Notes: generated by a model not told the origin, from the letters alone. 64,000 nt of DNA from Pseudomonas sp. A-RE-19 (GCF_019956555.1 NZ_JAHBDQ010000002.1:124001-188000); one strand, 5' to 3'. Shown: positions 9,252-17,688, counted from the stretch's first letter. Program-made: numbers and translations.

Positions 9252-10415
9252 CTACAACCCTGCGGCATCGATATCGATGAGCAGCAATCGCTCGCCGTTG
9301 TCGAAAAATTGCCCGGCGGTGAGGCAGTACTGATTGCTGGTGGCATCGCGGTAGGTGTTGGATAGCGTCAGGCGACGTTCATCCCAACCTTCGGCCAGCA
9401 AGTGATAAAAATAGGGGCGCCACGACCAGTTATGACCCAGGTAGCGGCTATCGGCTTCCCAGCCATTGTTGCGCCATTCCAGGTTGGGCGTCAGCTGCGT
9501 GCCATGGCGGTCGCATTGATAAAAACGCAACAGCCAGGGAAACGCTTCCAATTGCGGCAAGGTGCTGAGAGGCGCGCTGGCCTGAGCCCAGGCTTGCAGG
9601 ATGGCCATCAGTTCGCTGAGTTGCTGGCGCATGATCATCAGGCGACCGCGCTCAGCCAGTTTTTGCTGAACATAGCGCTGACGCAGTTGCGCGAAGCGCT
9701 TGACGAAGGCATCTGTGGCGAAGAAGTCCGCTTGCGCACGGGCGAACAGAAAGCCCTGCACGTAGCGTGAGCCACACTCCAGGGCAAAATTCAGTTGAGC
9801 TTCGGTTTCCACGCCTTCGGCGATGATCCAGCAACCGGTTTTTTCCGCCATTTGCGCCAGTGCCTTTACCACGTCGCTGCTGGGGCCGCCCAACGCGGCG
9901 GCCTGGAACAGCCGCATGTCGAGCTTGAGAATATCCGGTTGCAGTGCCAGCACGCGATCGAGCTGAGAGTAGCCGGCACCGAAATCATCGATGGCGATCC
10001 GCGCCCCGGCCTGTCGGTAACGGGCCACGACCTCGGTCAGGCGCTGACTGTTGCCACCCAGTTCGGTGATCTCGAATACGATCCGCCGCGCATCGACGCC
10101 ATGCCGGCTCAGTTGTTTGAGGCTCGGCAGTGCCTGGTCCGGGCGCAAGCGGCTGATCCAGCGGGGTGACATGTTCAGGCTGAGAAACCAGTCCGAGGGC
10201 GCTTCATGCAGACGGCTCAGGGCGTTGTCGCGAATCTGGCGGTCGAGACGACGCAGAGCGATGGCGGGCATTCGCGGATCGGCGAACAACGGTCCTACCG
10301 AGGTCAATTGACCATCAGCCTGGCGCAGTCGACCCAGCGCTTCAATACCAGCGATAAGGCCTGTAGCGGTATCGATGAACGGCTGAAAGCAGGCGAGCGG
10401 TTGCCCGTCGATCAC
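9252..10415 (-). CDS. Cyclic-di-GMP phosphodiesterase: EAL domain plus YkuI-like C-terminal domain
   Basis: The 387-residue protein has an N-terminal EAL domain with signature residues kept: EALGRLR, LSLNMSPR, FEITELGG, DDFGAGYSQLD, ILKLD, IAEGVETEAQL and VQGFLF. Hydrolysis of c-di-GMP is therefore likely. The C-terminal 140 residues (FPWLLRFYQCDRHG, GHNWSWRPYFYHLL, QYCLTAGQFFDNG) look like the PAS/Cache-type domain that follows EAL in YkuI-like proteins, suggesting ligand control in the cytoplasm, since no membrane helix or signal peptide is present. It starts with GTG 10415, four bases after an AAGGAGG ribosome site. Confidence 0.92.
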   Translation of the reverse strand: MIDGQPLACFQPFIDTATGLIAGIEALGRLRQADGQLTSVGPLFADPRMPAIALRRLDRQIRDNALSRLHEAPSDWFLSLNMSPRWISRLRPDQALPSLKQLSRHGVDARRIVFEITELGGNSQRLTEVVARYRQAGARIAIDDFGAGYSQLDRVLALQPDILKLDMRLFQAAALGGPSSDVVKALAQMAEKTGCWIIAEGVETEAQLNFALECGSRYVQGFLFARAQADFFATDAFVKRFAQLRQRYVQQKLAERGRLMIMRQQLSELMAILQAWAQASAPLSTLPQLEAFPWLLRFYQCDRHGTQLTPNLEWRNNGWEADSRYLGHNWSWRPYFYHLLAEGWDERRLTLSNTYRDATSNQYCLTAGQFFDNGERLLLIDIDAAGL

Positions 10416-10470
10416 GAGGCCTCCTTAGTAAGGTCTTGTTCTGGATACTCCCGCTTACCAGGTAGGCACG

Positions 10471-10504
10471 CAGGATTAACCTTTCGATAAAAAGGTTAAT
10501 CCTG
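10471..10504. repeat. 14-bp perfect inverted repeat between the EAL gene and the yqj operon
   Basis: CAGGATTAACCTTT (10471-10484) is followed after a 6-base loop by its exact reverse complement (10491-10504). It lies 55 bases upstream of the EAL gene start and 35 bases downstream of the yqjK-like stop. No T-run follows on the minus strand, so it is either a rho-independent stop of unusual form or a regulator site for the EAL gene. Confidence 0.6.
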
Positions 10505-10538
10505 GTGGTATTGCAAGAATGCAGCCAGACAGGGCTGA

Positions 10539-10880
10539 TTAGTGTTTGCGCGAAGAGTTTTGCATGATCAGTTTGATCAGCGGGCCCAGCGTGACGCCCA
10601 GGCGAACCAGTCGAGTCAGGCGGCCGGTACCGCCACCCTTGGCACCTTTGCCGGTCAGGAACCCCAACCCGATCACGGCCGCTATGCCCCAAAGCGGAGC
10701 GTGTTTGATGCCAAAGCCTTCTTGCAGGTTTTGCGTCATGCCACGTACCCGTTGCAGGGGGTGCAGCAGTTGTTGGGATTCGTGGCGAATCTCCTGGCGA
10801 TGCATTTCCATGCGCAGGCGGACCAGCGCCTTGCGCATTTCCGTGCGCGAGCTGTTGCGGGGGAGTTCAGGCATGCTCAT
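10539..10880 (-). CDS. YqjK-like small protein (hypothetical)
   Basis: The 113-residue basic protein has an amphipathic N-terminal half rich in Arg, Gln and Met and a hydrophobic glycine-containing segment (APLWGIAAVIGLGFLTGKG). It is the third gene of a minus-strand trio whose first two members are YqjD-like and YqjE-like, matching the yqjD-yqjE-yqjK order of enterobacteria; the name rests mostly on that synteny. Its ATG overlaps the yqjE-like stop by 4 bases. Molecular function unknown. Confidence 0.75.
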   Translation of the reverse strand: MSMPELPRNSSRTEMRKALVRLRMEMHRQEIRHESQQLLHPLQRVRGMTQNLQEGFGIKHAPLWGIAAVIGLGFLTGKGAKGGGTGRLTRLVRLGVTLGPLIKLIMQNSSRKH

Positions 10881-11266
10881 GGCAACAGCCGCTCCCGATC
10901 ATTGGCCAACTCTTCCAGGGTGCCTTGGAAGGGCGAGGACTCATCGAAAATCGCCGACCTCAAGCGCATCGCACAGAACAACGCCGCAAGGGTATAGAAC
11001 ACACAGAGCCCGATGATCGCTGCCAGGCGATAGGTGTCCCAAAACAGGATCAACACCAGCGTCGACAGCCCCACCAGCAGCAGCAAGGCAAACACCAGCG
11101 TCAGGCCTGCAAACAGCAACAGGCTTACGGTGCGTGTTTTTTGCTCCTGCAATTCAATACCGAACAGTTCGACATGACTGTGCAGCAGTCCAAGAAACGC
11201 GGCCCCGAGGCGTCGCGGTGATGAGCCGGTGCCCGTCGCGGACGGGTCGGATTCGTCGATCGCCAT
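10877..11266 (-). CDS. YqjE-like inner-membrane protein (phage-holin-like family)
   Basis: This 129-residue protein has two adjacent membrane helices (VSLLLFAGLTLVFALLLLVGLSTLVLILFWD and AAIIGLCVFYTLAALFCAMRL) after a cytoplasmic N-terminus, the layout of the DUF1469/YqjE family. It follows the DUF883 gene by one base and overlaps the third gene by four, so the three are one transcript. In enterobacteria the neighbour YqjD is ribosome-associated at the membrane in stationary phase; a shared role here is inference. Confidence 0.85.
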   Translation of the reverse strand: MAIDESDPSATGTGSSPRRLGAAFLGLLHSHVELFGIELQEQKTRTVSLLLFAGLTLVFALLLLVGLSTLVLILFWDTYRLAAIIGLCVFYTLAALFCAMRLRSAIFDESSPFQGTLEELANDRERLLP

Positions 11267-11267
11267 A

Positions 11268-11582
11268 TCAGCGCCGAGTGGCCAGCAGGCCGATCAGGAA
11301 GCCCACGCCAGCCGCGATCCCCACCGATTGCCATGGGTTGGCCTGAACGTAGTCTTCGGTGGCGGTCACAGCGGCTTTACCGCGTTCGCGCACGGAATCT
11401 TCAGTCAACTTCAGGGTTTCGCGTGCACGCAGCAGGCTGTCATGGATCTGCTGGCGCAACTCATCGGCCTGATCGCCAGCCAGGGATTTGGTGTGTTCCA
11501 GCAACCTTTCGGTATCGGTGACCAGCGTCTGAAAATCTTCCATCAGAACTTCTTGAGCAGTCTTTGCTGTGGTGCGTGCCAT
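11268..11582 (-). CDS. YqjD/ElaB-family DUF883 membrane-anchored ribosome-associated protein
   Basis: The 104-residue protein has a long helical region with many Asp, Glu, Lys and Arg residues (DFQTLVTDTERLLEHTKSLA...), then the conserved ENPWQSVGIAAGVGFLIG-type ending (here ANPWQSVGIAAGVGFLIGLLATRR), a single C-terminal anchor with glycine spacing. E. coli YqjD and ElaB bind ribosomes at the inner membrane under RpoS control; the same role is likely but not shown. It is first gene of the yqjDEK-like operon, divergent from the Amt gene. Confidence 0.9.
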   Translation of the reverse strand: MARTTAKTAQEVLMEDFQTLVTDTERLLEHTKSLAGDQADELRQQIHDSLLRARETLKLTEDSVRERGKAAVTATEDYVQANPWQSVGIAAGVGFLIGLLATRR

Positions 11583-11886
11583 TGGTGATCTCCGTAAGTG
11601 GCTTCTGAAGCGTTCGAGTATGAGCCTTGCGCGAAGGTTCAGTAGTAATGCTGGTACAACTTTTGCTGTGTTGTGGTGCGTCGGCCGGCGCCGTTGCGCT
11701 GTTGCCGGGCATGATTTCAGAAAAACCTTAACTCAAATAATCAAAACTTGCGCAAAGGCTCCGGTCTGGTGCGCCAAAGCGGTTCATCCGGATCAGCGCT
11801 TGGGTCTGAATGAGCTGCAACTTGGTGCGTCGATGGCCTTAGCGAACTGCTTTGGTGCTTTTCTTAGCCTTCAGGTCTGCCAATCC
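11583..11886. other. Divergent intergenic region (yqjD-like / amt)
   Basis: These 304 bases separate the DUF883 gene from the Amt start at 11887 and must carry both promoters. An open frame continuing upstream from the Amt gene to 11569 is not membrane-like and is unlikely to be translated. I looked for a sigma-54 promoter (TGGCAC-N5-TTGC), expected for nitrogen-controlled amtB genes, and did not find a good match. Confidence 0.5.
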
Positions 11887-13095
11887 ATGGAAAATCTGCA
11901 AAGTGCTGTGGACAGTCTGGTCCATAGCTCCAACACGTTGTTCATTCTCATTGGTGCGGTCATGGTCCTGGCCATGCACGCCGGTTTTGCCTTTCTGGAA
12001 GTGGGTACGGTTCGACAAAAGAATCAGGTCAATGCCTTGTCGAAGATCCTCAGTGATTTCGCCATTTCGACACTGGCCTATTTCTTTATAGGCTATTGGA
12101 TTTCCTACGGGGTGACTTTCATGCAACCGGCGGCGGTGATCACCGCCGACCATGGCTATGGGCTGGTGAAGTTTTTCTTTCTGCTGACCTTTGCCGCGGC
12201 GATACCGGCGATCATTTCCGGAGGCATCGCCGAGCGCGCCCGGTTTGTTCCGCAGTTGTGCGCAACGGTATTGATCGTGGCGTTCATCTATCCCTTCTTC
12301 GAAGGCATGATCTGGAATGGCAACTTTGGTTTGCAAGCCTGGTTGCTGGAACGCTTCGGTGCCAGCTTCCATGACTTCGCAGGCTCCGTGGTGGTTCACG
12401 CCATGGGCGGCTGGCTGGCACTCGCGGCGGTGTTGTTGCTCGGGCCGAGGCAAGGTCGTTATCGCGACGGGCGACTGGTGGCATTCGCACCGTCGAGCAT
12501 CCCCTTTCTGGCGTTGGGTTCATGGATTCTGATCGTCGGCTGGTTCGGCTTCAACGTGATGAGCGCTCAAACGCTGCAAGGCGTCAGCGGGCTGGTGGCG
12601 GTGAATTCGCTGATGGCCATGGTCGGCGGCACTGTGGCGGCGCTGATCGTCGGGCGTAATGACCCGGGCTTCCTGCATAACGGCCCGCTGGCCGGATTGG
12701 TGGCGATCTGCGCCGGCTCCGATCTGATGCACCCGGTGGGTGCGCTGGTGACGGGCGCCGTCGCCGGGGCCTTGTTTGTCTGGTGCTTTACCGCCGCCCA
12801 AGGCAAATGGCATATCGACGATGTGCTGGGCGTCTGGCCTTTGCATGGGCTGTGTGGCGTATGGGGCGGGATCGCGTGTGGTCTTTTCGGTCAAACCGCC
12901 TTGGGTGGTTTGGGTGGCGTGAGCCTGATCAGTCAGTTGATTGGCACTTCTTTGGGCGTGATCGTGGCGCTGGCCGGCGGTTTTGCGGTGTATGGAGCGA
13001 TCAAGGTGCTTCATGGCCTGCGCCTGAGCCAGGAAGAGGAGTATTACGGCGCGGACTTGTCGGTTCACAAGATCGGGGCCGTGAGCCAGGATTGA
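11887..13095 (+). CDS. Ammonium transporter (Amt/MEP/Rh family)
   Basis: The 402-residue polytopic inner-membrane ammonia channel shows family motifs: MHAGFAFLEVGTVRQKN near residue 25, AGSVVVHAMGGW (first pore histidine) and WPLHGLCGVWGGIACGLFGQ (second pore histidine), with eleven or so hydrophobic helices. ATG 11887 gives the usual N-terminus, with a short periplasmic segment and no long leader. No glnK lies beside it, unlike the canonical amtB locus, so this is probably a paralog. It converges with the antiporter gene, the two stops being one base apart. Transport of ammonium or methylammonium is inferred from family. Confidence 0.93.
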   Translation: MENLQSAVDSLVHSSNTLFILIGAVMVLAMHAGFAFLEVGTVRQKNQVNALSKILSDFAISTLAYFFIGYWISYGVTFMQPAAVITADHGYGLVKFFFLLTFAAAIPAIISGGIAERARFVPQLCATVLIVAFIYPFFEGMIWNGNFGLQAWLLERFGASFHDFAGSVVVHAMGGWLALAAVLLLGPRQGRYRDGRLVAFAPSSIPFLALGSWILIVGWFGFNVMSAQTLQGVSGLVAVNSLMAMVGGTVAALIVGRNDPGFLHNGPLAGLVAICAGSDLMHPVGALVTGAVAGALFVWCFTAAQGKWHIDDVLGVWPLHGLCGVWGGIACGLFGQTALGGLGGVSLISQLIGTSLGVIVALAGGFAVYGAIKVLHGLRLSQEEEYYGADLSVHKIGAVSQD

Positions 13096-13096
13096 A

Positions 13097-14806
13097 TCAC
13101 TGTTCATCGTCGGCGCCGGGGTAAAAACCGTGCAGCAGGCGATAGCGGTCATGCCTTACCTGATCGACCCGGTCTTGCACCTGCTGGCCGGGTATGCCCA
13201 GCATGATCAGCGCGTGTGAGGCGAGCATCAGGCTGGACTCCAGCAACTCGGGTACGACTTCGCTGGCGCCGGCCGCCTTCAACTCGGCCAACTGACTGTC
13301 GTCCCGTGTGCGCACCAGGATCGGCACGTCTGGGTTGAACCGGCGTGCTTCCTTGAGTATCAGCAGTGCGATGTCAGTCTTGTCCACGGCGACCACCAGC
13401 AGTCTGGCGCGTTCCAGCCCTATGGCGACCAGCAGTTCTGCGCGACATGAGTCGCCGTAATGAACGCAGCGTTCATTGACGGCTGCTTCCTGAACCCGCA
13501 CCGGGTCGGTGTCCAGTGCAATGTAGGGTTGATGGACATGACGCAGAAAGCGCCCGATGGACTGACCTACGCGGCCGTAGCCACAGATCACTACGTGATT
13601 GTGCAAGCCAGCGTTGAGGGCACTGATTTCTTCGAGTTCGGCTTCTTCGTTGGGCTTGCGGTGCAGGCGTGTGGCGATGTGGGGAGCGAGGCGCAGCAGC
13701 AACGGCGTTACCAGCATCGAGCAGAAAGTGGCGGCCAGCAGCAGACCACCGAGGTCGGTGGGCATCAGCTTGTGCTGCTGCATCTGCGCCATCAGGGCAA
13801 AACAGAACTCGCCCCCCTGAGCCAATGCCAGGCCGCTGCGCCACGCAGTTTCGCTATCGCTGCCGCGCCATTTGACCAGCAATGCAACCACGGTGCCTTT
13901 GATCAGCAGCAACCCCAGTGTCAGACCAAGAATCAGCAGGCCGTGGCTGGCAAACAACCGCAAGTCGATCAGCATGCCGATACTGACGAAGAACACCCCG
14001 AGCAGAATGTCGCGGAACGGGCGTATGTCGGCCTCGATCTGGTGTCGATAGTGGCTTTCCCCCAATAGCATGCCCGCGAGAAAGGCGCCCAGGGCAGGGG
14101 AGAGTCCCAGCAGATGAGTCAGCCAGGCCGTCAGCAGCACGATTACCAGTGCCAGCAGCACGAACAGCTCCGCGGACCGGGACGCGGCGACTTCATGGAA
14201 CAGCCGTGGCAGAAACCAGCGACTGACCAGCAGCAGACCGACGAACAGCACCATGGTCTTGCCCAGCGTCAATGGCAGAGCCCAATACCAGGCCTGGTCG
14301 CTGCTGCCGGCGAACACCGGCACCAAGGTCAGCAGCAACACGGCCACCACGTCCTGGAACAACAGCACGGCAATGGCATTCTGGCCGTGACGGCTGAAAA
14401 TCTCGCCGAGGCTGCTCAACTCCTTGCTGACAATGGCGGTAGACGACAGCGCCAAACCGGCACCGAGTAACAACGCAGGCGTGGTTGGCATGCCGAACAG
14501 CATCAGCAACCCCCCCAGCACAATCCCGGACCCCAGCACTTGCAGGCTGCCCAGGCCAAATACAACCCGGCGCAGTGCGAGCATTTTCGATAGGGAAAAC
14601 TCCAGCCCGAGGGAGAACAGCAAGAACACCACGCCCATTTCAGCGAGGTCGGGCAAATCTTCGCTTTCATTCACCCAATTGAACGCTGTCGGCCCGATCA
14701 TCAGCCCTACACACAGGTAGCCCAGCACCGGTGGCAATCGCAGGCGCTGGAACAGTGCAATCACCACCAGGGAGGAGGCGAGGATGATCAACAGATTGGC
14801 GAACAC
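13097..14806 (-). CDS. KefB/KefC-type monovalent cation:proton antiporter (CPA2) with RCK domain
   Basis: The 569-residue protein has about twelve membrane helices (Na+/H+ exchanger fold, with LGAGLALSSTAIVSKEL and LFQDVVAVLLL as core motifs) and then a cytoplasmic TrkA-N domain beginning near residue 400 (HVVICGYGRVGQSIGRFL) that should bind a nucleotide. GTG 14806 is preferred because GGAG lies six bases upstream; the longer frame from ATG 14863 has no ribosome site. Glutathione gating, as in E. coli KefB/KefC, cannot be confirmed here, and no KefF/KefG-type oxidoreductase adjoins. Confidence 0.92.
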   Translation of the reverse strand: MFANLLIILASSLVVIALFQRLRLPPVLGYLCVGLMIGPTAFNWVNESEDLPDLAEMGVVFLLFSLGLEFSLSKMLALRRVVFGLGSLQVLGSGIVLGGLLMLFGMPTTPALLLGAGLALSSTAIVSKELSSLGEIFSRHGQNAIAVLLFQDVVAVLLLTLVPVFAGSSDQAWYWALPLTLGKTMVLFVGLLLVSRWFLPRLFHEVAASRSAELFVLLALVIVLLTAWLTHLLGLSPALGAFLAGMLLGESHYRHQIEADIRPFRDILLGVFFVSIGMLIDLRLFASHGLLILGLTLGLLLIKGTVVALLVKWRGSDSETAWRSGLALAQGGEFCFALMAQMQQHKLMPTDLGGLLLAATFCSMLVTPLLLRLAPHIATRLHRKPNEEAELEEISALNAGLHNHVVICGYGRVGQSIGRFLRHVHQPYIALDTDPVRVQEAAVNERCVHYGDSCRAELLVAIGLERARLLVVAVDKTDIALLILKEARRFNPDVPILVRTRDDSQLAELKAAGASEVVPELLESSLMLASHALIMLGIPGQQVQDRVDQVRHDRYRLLHGFYPGADDEQ

Positions 14807-15012
14807 AAAAAACTCCGTGGGGTTCTGGCTACTCAAGCGTAGAGGCAAAAAAGACGCGAGCATCGCGCAAATGACCGTTGAGGCGAATGATTTGCGTCAG
14901 GAGTTTGCCGAAACCTCTTGAAATCAGCCATTGCAAGACATGTGGGGCATCGGCTCGACTGCTTTTAATCGCGGGCCTAGAATGAGCGCTTACTTTACTT
15001 GGTCTTGTTGTC

Positions 15013-15249
15013 ATGCCTCCTGAATGTCAGCTTTTCGGCACCCTTGGTTGCCATCTTTGTGAAGTCGCTGAAGCAGAGCTGATGCCTTTGGTCGAACACG
15101 GTTTGATGGTGGAGTTGGTGGATATCGCTGACGATGAAACGTGGTTCGAAGCTTACAGTCTGCGCATTCCAGTGTTGCGACGGGTCGATACCGGCGCTGA
15201 GTTGGGCTGGCCGTTCAGTGCCGATGAAGTGGTGGCGTTCCTGCGCTGA
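15013..15249 (+). CDS. Glutaredoxin-like protein (DUF836)
   Basis: This 78-residue protein with a compact thioredoxin fold has the redox pair C13-x-x-C16 (GTLGCHLCEVAE) and the cis-proline region SLRIPVLRR near residue 55. Members of this group are short thiol-disulfide proteins of unknown partner. It starts at ATG 15013 with a poor ribosome site, divergent from the antiporter gene, and precedes the LexA-boxed gene by 167 bases on the same strand. A glutathione-dependent activity is possible but not demonstrated. Confidence 0.88.
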   Translation: MPPECQLFGTLGCHLCEVAEAELMPLVEHGLMVELVDIADDETWFEAYSLRIPVLRRVDTGAELGWPFSADEVVAFLR

Positions 15250-15325
15250 CTCTGGCACTGCCAGCGATGCCCCATCCGTCGCGGTTCTCGTTTCATCCAT
15301 TGGCGAAAGGTTGGTTATTCGGCTA

Positions 15326-15341
15326 CTGTATGCGTATACAG
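15326..15341. promoter_or_regulatory. LexA (SOS) box
   Basis: CTGTATGCGTATACAG is a perfect 16-bp palindrome of the gammaproteobacterial SOS form CTG-N10-CAG, with the preferred TAT/ATA flanks. It lies 75 bases before the TTG start of the next gene and 77 bases after the glutaredoxin-like gene, so it most likely controls the downstream gene. Confidence 0.8.
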
Positions 15342-15415
15342 CTATTCCGATTGCCTGCCATGCTTTTCCCGTTTCGGGTTTGGGCAGGCGATCCCGGAAA
15401 TCAGAGGGATGAAAC

Positions 15416-15736
15416 TTGGTCAATGTCGAACAATTGAAGAACAGTGTGAACCGGATGTCGGCGGATGTGGTGCGCGAGGCCGTCCTCGAATTGCGTCTGG
15501 ATGGCCTGGTCACGGAGGGAAAAACGCCCTTCAACAAACTGCATTTCAACACCTGTTTCGCCGAAATCGAAGCCTTGTTCCAGCGAGCGGGTTATCACCG
15601 GCAGTTGGACGTTGTGGGCTATCAGGGTTTGTTGTACGCGCTTTATGATCCAGGTCGCTGGGAAGCGGTCGATGTGCTGCGCTGGCTCAAGGAGTTCACC
15701 GAAGCGGCCGCTCGAGCGCAGTCGATACCCGCCTGA
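15416..15736 (+). CDS. Small conserved hypothetical protein, probably SOS-regulated
   Basis: The 106-residue soluble, mostly helical protein (VNVEQLKNSVNRMSADVVREAVLELRLDG...) has no signal peptide or membrane segment. Translation seems to begin with TTG 15416 because AGAGGG lies seven bases upstream and no ATG or GTG suits. A perfect LexA-type palindrome (15326-15341) lies in its promoter region, so induction by DNA damage is expected. I do not recognise the family. The context (a redox protein upstream, an RNA-modifying enzyme downstream) does not reveal a function. Confidence 0.8.
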   Translation: MVNVEQLKNSVNRMSADVVREAVLELRLDGLVTEGKTPFNKLHFNTCFAEIEALFQRAGYHRQLDVVGYQGLLYALYDPGRWEAVDVLRWLKEFTEAAARAQSIPA

Positions 15737-15808
15737 GGATTCTCTTCTAGGTTCGTTCCGGCCACTGTTGGATAATGCCCCTCTGCATTGAGGGTTAGAG
15801 CTTTTCGT

Positions 15809-16699
15809 ATGTCCACTTCATCTTTTTCTGCTGCACACAACCAGGCCAGCACGCTCTATCTGCCGCCGGGTCCGTGGCAGACCGTATTCGATTGCCTGTG
15901 CGAACATTTCAGCGCGATCGGTCGCGAACAATGGCTGGACAGAATCGCTCGCGGTCGTGTCCTCGATGGGCAAGGCCTGCCCATCGCCCTGGACCTGCCC
16001 TACAAGGAAGGTCTGCGGATTCATTATTTCCGTGAGGTGCCGGACGAAAAACCGATCCCGGTGGTGGAGTCGATCCTCTACGCCGACGAGCATCTGGTGG
16101 TGGCGGACAAACCGCACTTTCTGCCTGTGACTCCGGCTGGCGAATACGTGGAGCAGACGTTGCTGCGACGGCTGATCCGTCGCCTGGATAACCCGCATCT
16201 CGTGCCTTTGCATCGCATTGATCGGCATACAGCGGGGCTGGTGCTGTTTTCAGCCAATCCTCAGAGTCGTTCGGCGTATCAGTCATTGTTTCCTACACGT
16301 CAGATCGAAAAACGCTACGAGGCAATTGCCCGGGCATTGCCTGAACTGACATTCCCACGGGTCCATAAAAGTCGACTTATCGATGGCGAGCCGTTCTTTC
16401 GCATGCAGGAAGGCCCGGGCGTCAGCAATACCGAGACGGCTGTCGAGGTCAGGGAAAAAAACGGCGAACTCTGGCGTTATGCGCTTTATCCGGTGACGGG
16501 CAAGAAACATCAGTTGCGAGTACACATGACAGCCCTGGGGGCCAGTATCTGCAATGATCCGTTCTATCCGCAGGTACTCAAAGACGTTGAGGATGACTAT
16601 GCCAACCCCTTGAAACTGCTGGCTCAGGGGTTACGGTTTGTCGATCCGGTCACGGGGCAGGAAAGAGAATTCGAAAGCACCATCACCTTGCAATGGTGA
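15809..16699 (+). CDS. RluA-family pseudouridine synthase
   Basis: The 296-residue enzyme has the catalytic aspartate motif in LHRIDRHTAGLVLF (near residue 142) and further RluA-family blocks: ILYADEHLVVADKPHFLPV, KRYEAIARALPE, and VTGKKHQLRVHMTALG. It should isomerise uridine in rRNA or tRNA; the target base cannot be told from sequence. There is no N-terminal S4 domain of full type, as in the short RluA/TruC group. ATG 15809 is chosen over an upstream TTG at 15788. A strong bidirectional terminator follows at 16736. Confidence 0.9.
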   Translation: MSTSSFSAAHNQASTLYLPPGPWQTVFDCLCEHFSAIGREQWLDRIARGRVLDGQGLPIALDLPYKEGLRIHYFREVPDEKPIPVVESILYADEHLVVADKPHFLPVTPAGEYVEQTLLRRLIRRLDNPHLVPLHRIDRHTAGLVLFSANPQSRSAYQSLFPTRQIEKRYEAIARALPELTFPRVHKSRLIDGEPFFRMQEGPGVSNTETAVEVREKNGELWRYALYPVTGKKHQLRVHMTALGASICNDPFYPQVLKDVEDDYANPLKLLAQGLRFVDPVTGQEREFESTITLQW

Positions 16700-16735
16700 T
16701 CACAAGGCTAACGACTCTGCTGTTCTTCAGCCACG

Positions 16736-16762
16736 AAAAAGCCCGCTTTAAAGCGGGCTTTT
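16736..16762. terminator. Bidirectional rho-independent terminator
   Basis: AAAAAGCCCGCTTT pairs with AAAGCGGGCTTTT without a mismatch in the stem. A-run on one side and T-run on the other suit termination from both strands. It lies between the convergent pseudouridine synthase gene and the small lipoprotein gene. Confidence 0.92.
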
Positions 16763-16787
16763 CTGTATCCGGTTGTCGCCGCAAAGA

Positions 16788-17009
16788 TTACAACTCTTTA
16801 ACGGTCCGGACCTGATCCTTGTTGATGCGGGTGTGCTTGCCATCCAGTTGTTCGAATTCGTAAAAGCCCGATTCTTCATCGTATTTAGGCGCGTCGACGG
16901 CCTGGATTTCTCGACCGTCATTCAAGGTGATCACTGAAGGCGATGCGCAACCGGCGAGGGTGGCAAGGCCCAGTGCAAGCATGAAAGTGGCGAGGGTCCG
17001 TTGAGTCAT
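16788..17009 (-). CDS. YgdI/YgdR-family small lipoprotein
   Basis: The 73-residue protein has a lipoprotein signal peptide ending in the lipobox LAGC (cysteine about residue 22). The mature part (SPSVITLNDGREIQAVDAPKYDEESGFYEFEQLDGKHTRINKDQVRTVKEL) has the DUF903 pattern of YgdI/YgdR, a small SH3-like beta fold. It starts at ATG 17009 with GGAGA upstream; a 21-codon extension is rejected. It sits between a terminator and mobA. Cellular role unknown. Confidence 0.9.
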   Translation of the reverse strand: MTQRTLATFMLALGLATLAGCASPSVITLNDGREIQAVDAPKYDEESGFYEFEQLDGKHTRINKDQVRTVKEL

Positions 17010-17085
17010 GAGTGTGTCTCCGAATGGGAATTCTTTTGGTTGCTGAGCTTGAGACGTATACAACGCGAGCAAGTTCCTTCGCGTG

Positions 17086-17688
17086 TCAGTCTGACACAGT
17101 GTGGTGTGTGCTTAACAGTTCCGGCGTGTTGAGGTTGGCCAGGCGAGGATCGTTTTCGGGGCATTGCAGGGCTGTGGCGCCCAGTTTTCGCATAAGGCGA
17201 CCCGGGCTGCGCTCGCCCTCGTTCCAGGCCGTCTCGAACGCCGCCGAAAGAGCGACGGGGATCATGCACAGCAAGGGTTCCCAGTGTTCACCATGGCGCA
17301 GCATCAGCGGTTTGTCTGGATGCTCCCCGGCAGTTTCGCGCATGCTCTGGAGCAGCGCGGCATCGATGCGCGGTACGTCGCAAGGCAAAACCAGCAGATG
17401 GGTATGGCGGGCGACTTTCAGGCCTGCGCGAATACCCGCCAATGGCCCCGGGAAGTCGCCTTCGTCGTCAACGACCAATTGGTCGGCGTAAGGCGCATAT
17501 TTTTCCTGATTCCTGTTGCAGGAGATGATCAGGTCATCGCTGAGCGGACGGGCCTTGCGGTGCAGATGCGCGATCAGCGGCTCGCCGTGCCACGCCAGCA
17601 AACCCTTGTCCTGACCGCCCATGCGTTGGCCGCGACCGCCCGCCAGGAGCAGAATGGAGCAGGGCGGCAGAGGTGTATTCGAAGTCAT
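17086..17688 (-). CDS. mobA: Molybdenum cofactor guanylyltransferase MobA
   Basis: The 200-residue cytoplasmic enzyme would transfer GMP from GTP to molybdopterin to give the bis-MGD cofactor of DMSO-reductase-family enzymes. The N-terminal nucleotide-binding motif [19 protein letters not shown] and the later LPCDVPRID (metal-binding aspartate) are intact, and length is typical. It is divergent from moaB-moeA, so the 81-base gap holds both promoters and the three genes form one cofactor locus. Confidence 0.95.
   Translation of the reverse strand: MTSNTPLPPCSILLLAGGRGQRMGGQDKGLLAWHGEPLIAHLHRKARPLSDDLIISCNRNQEKYAPYADQLVVDDEGDFPGPLAGIRAGLKVARHTHLLVLPCDVPRIDAALLQSMRETAGEHPDKPLMLRHGEHWEPLLCMIPVALSAAFETAWNEGERSPGRLMRKLGATALQCPENDPRLANLNTPELLSTHHTVSD

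Noticed and set aside
11569..11886. 106-codon N-terminal extension of the Amt protein
   Set aside because: Not membrane-like, absent from the family's usual N-terminus, and ATG 11887 gives a normal Amt start.
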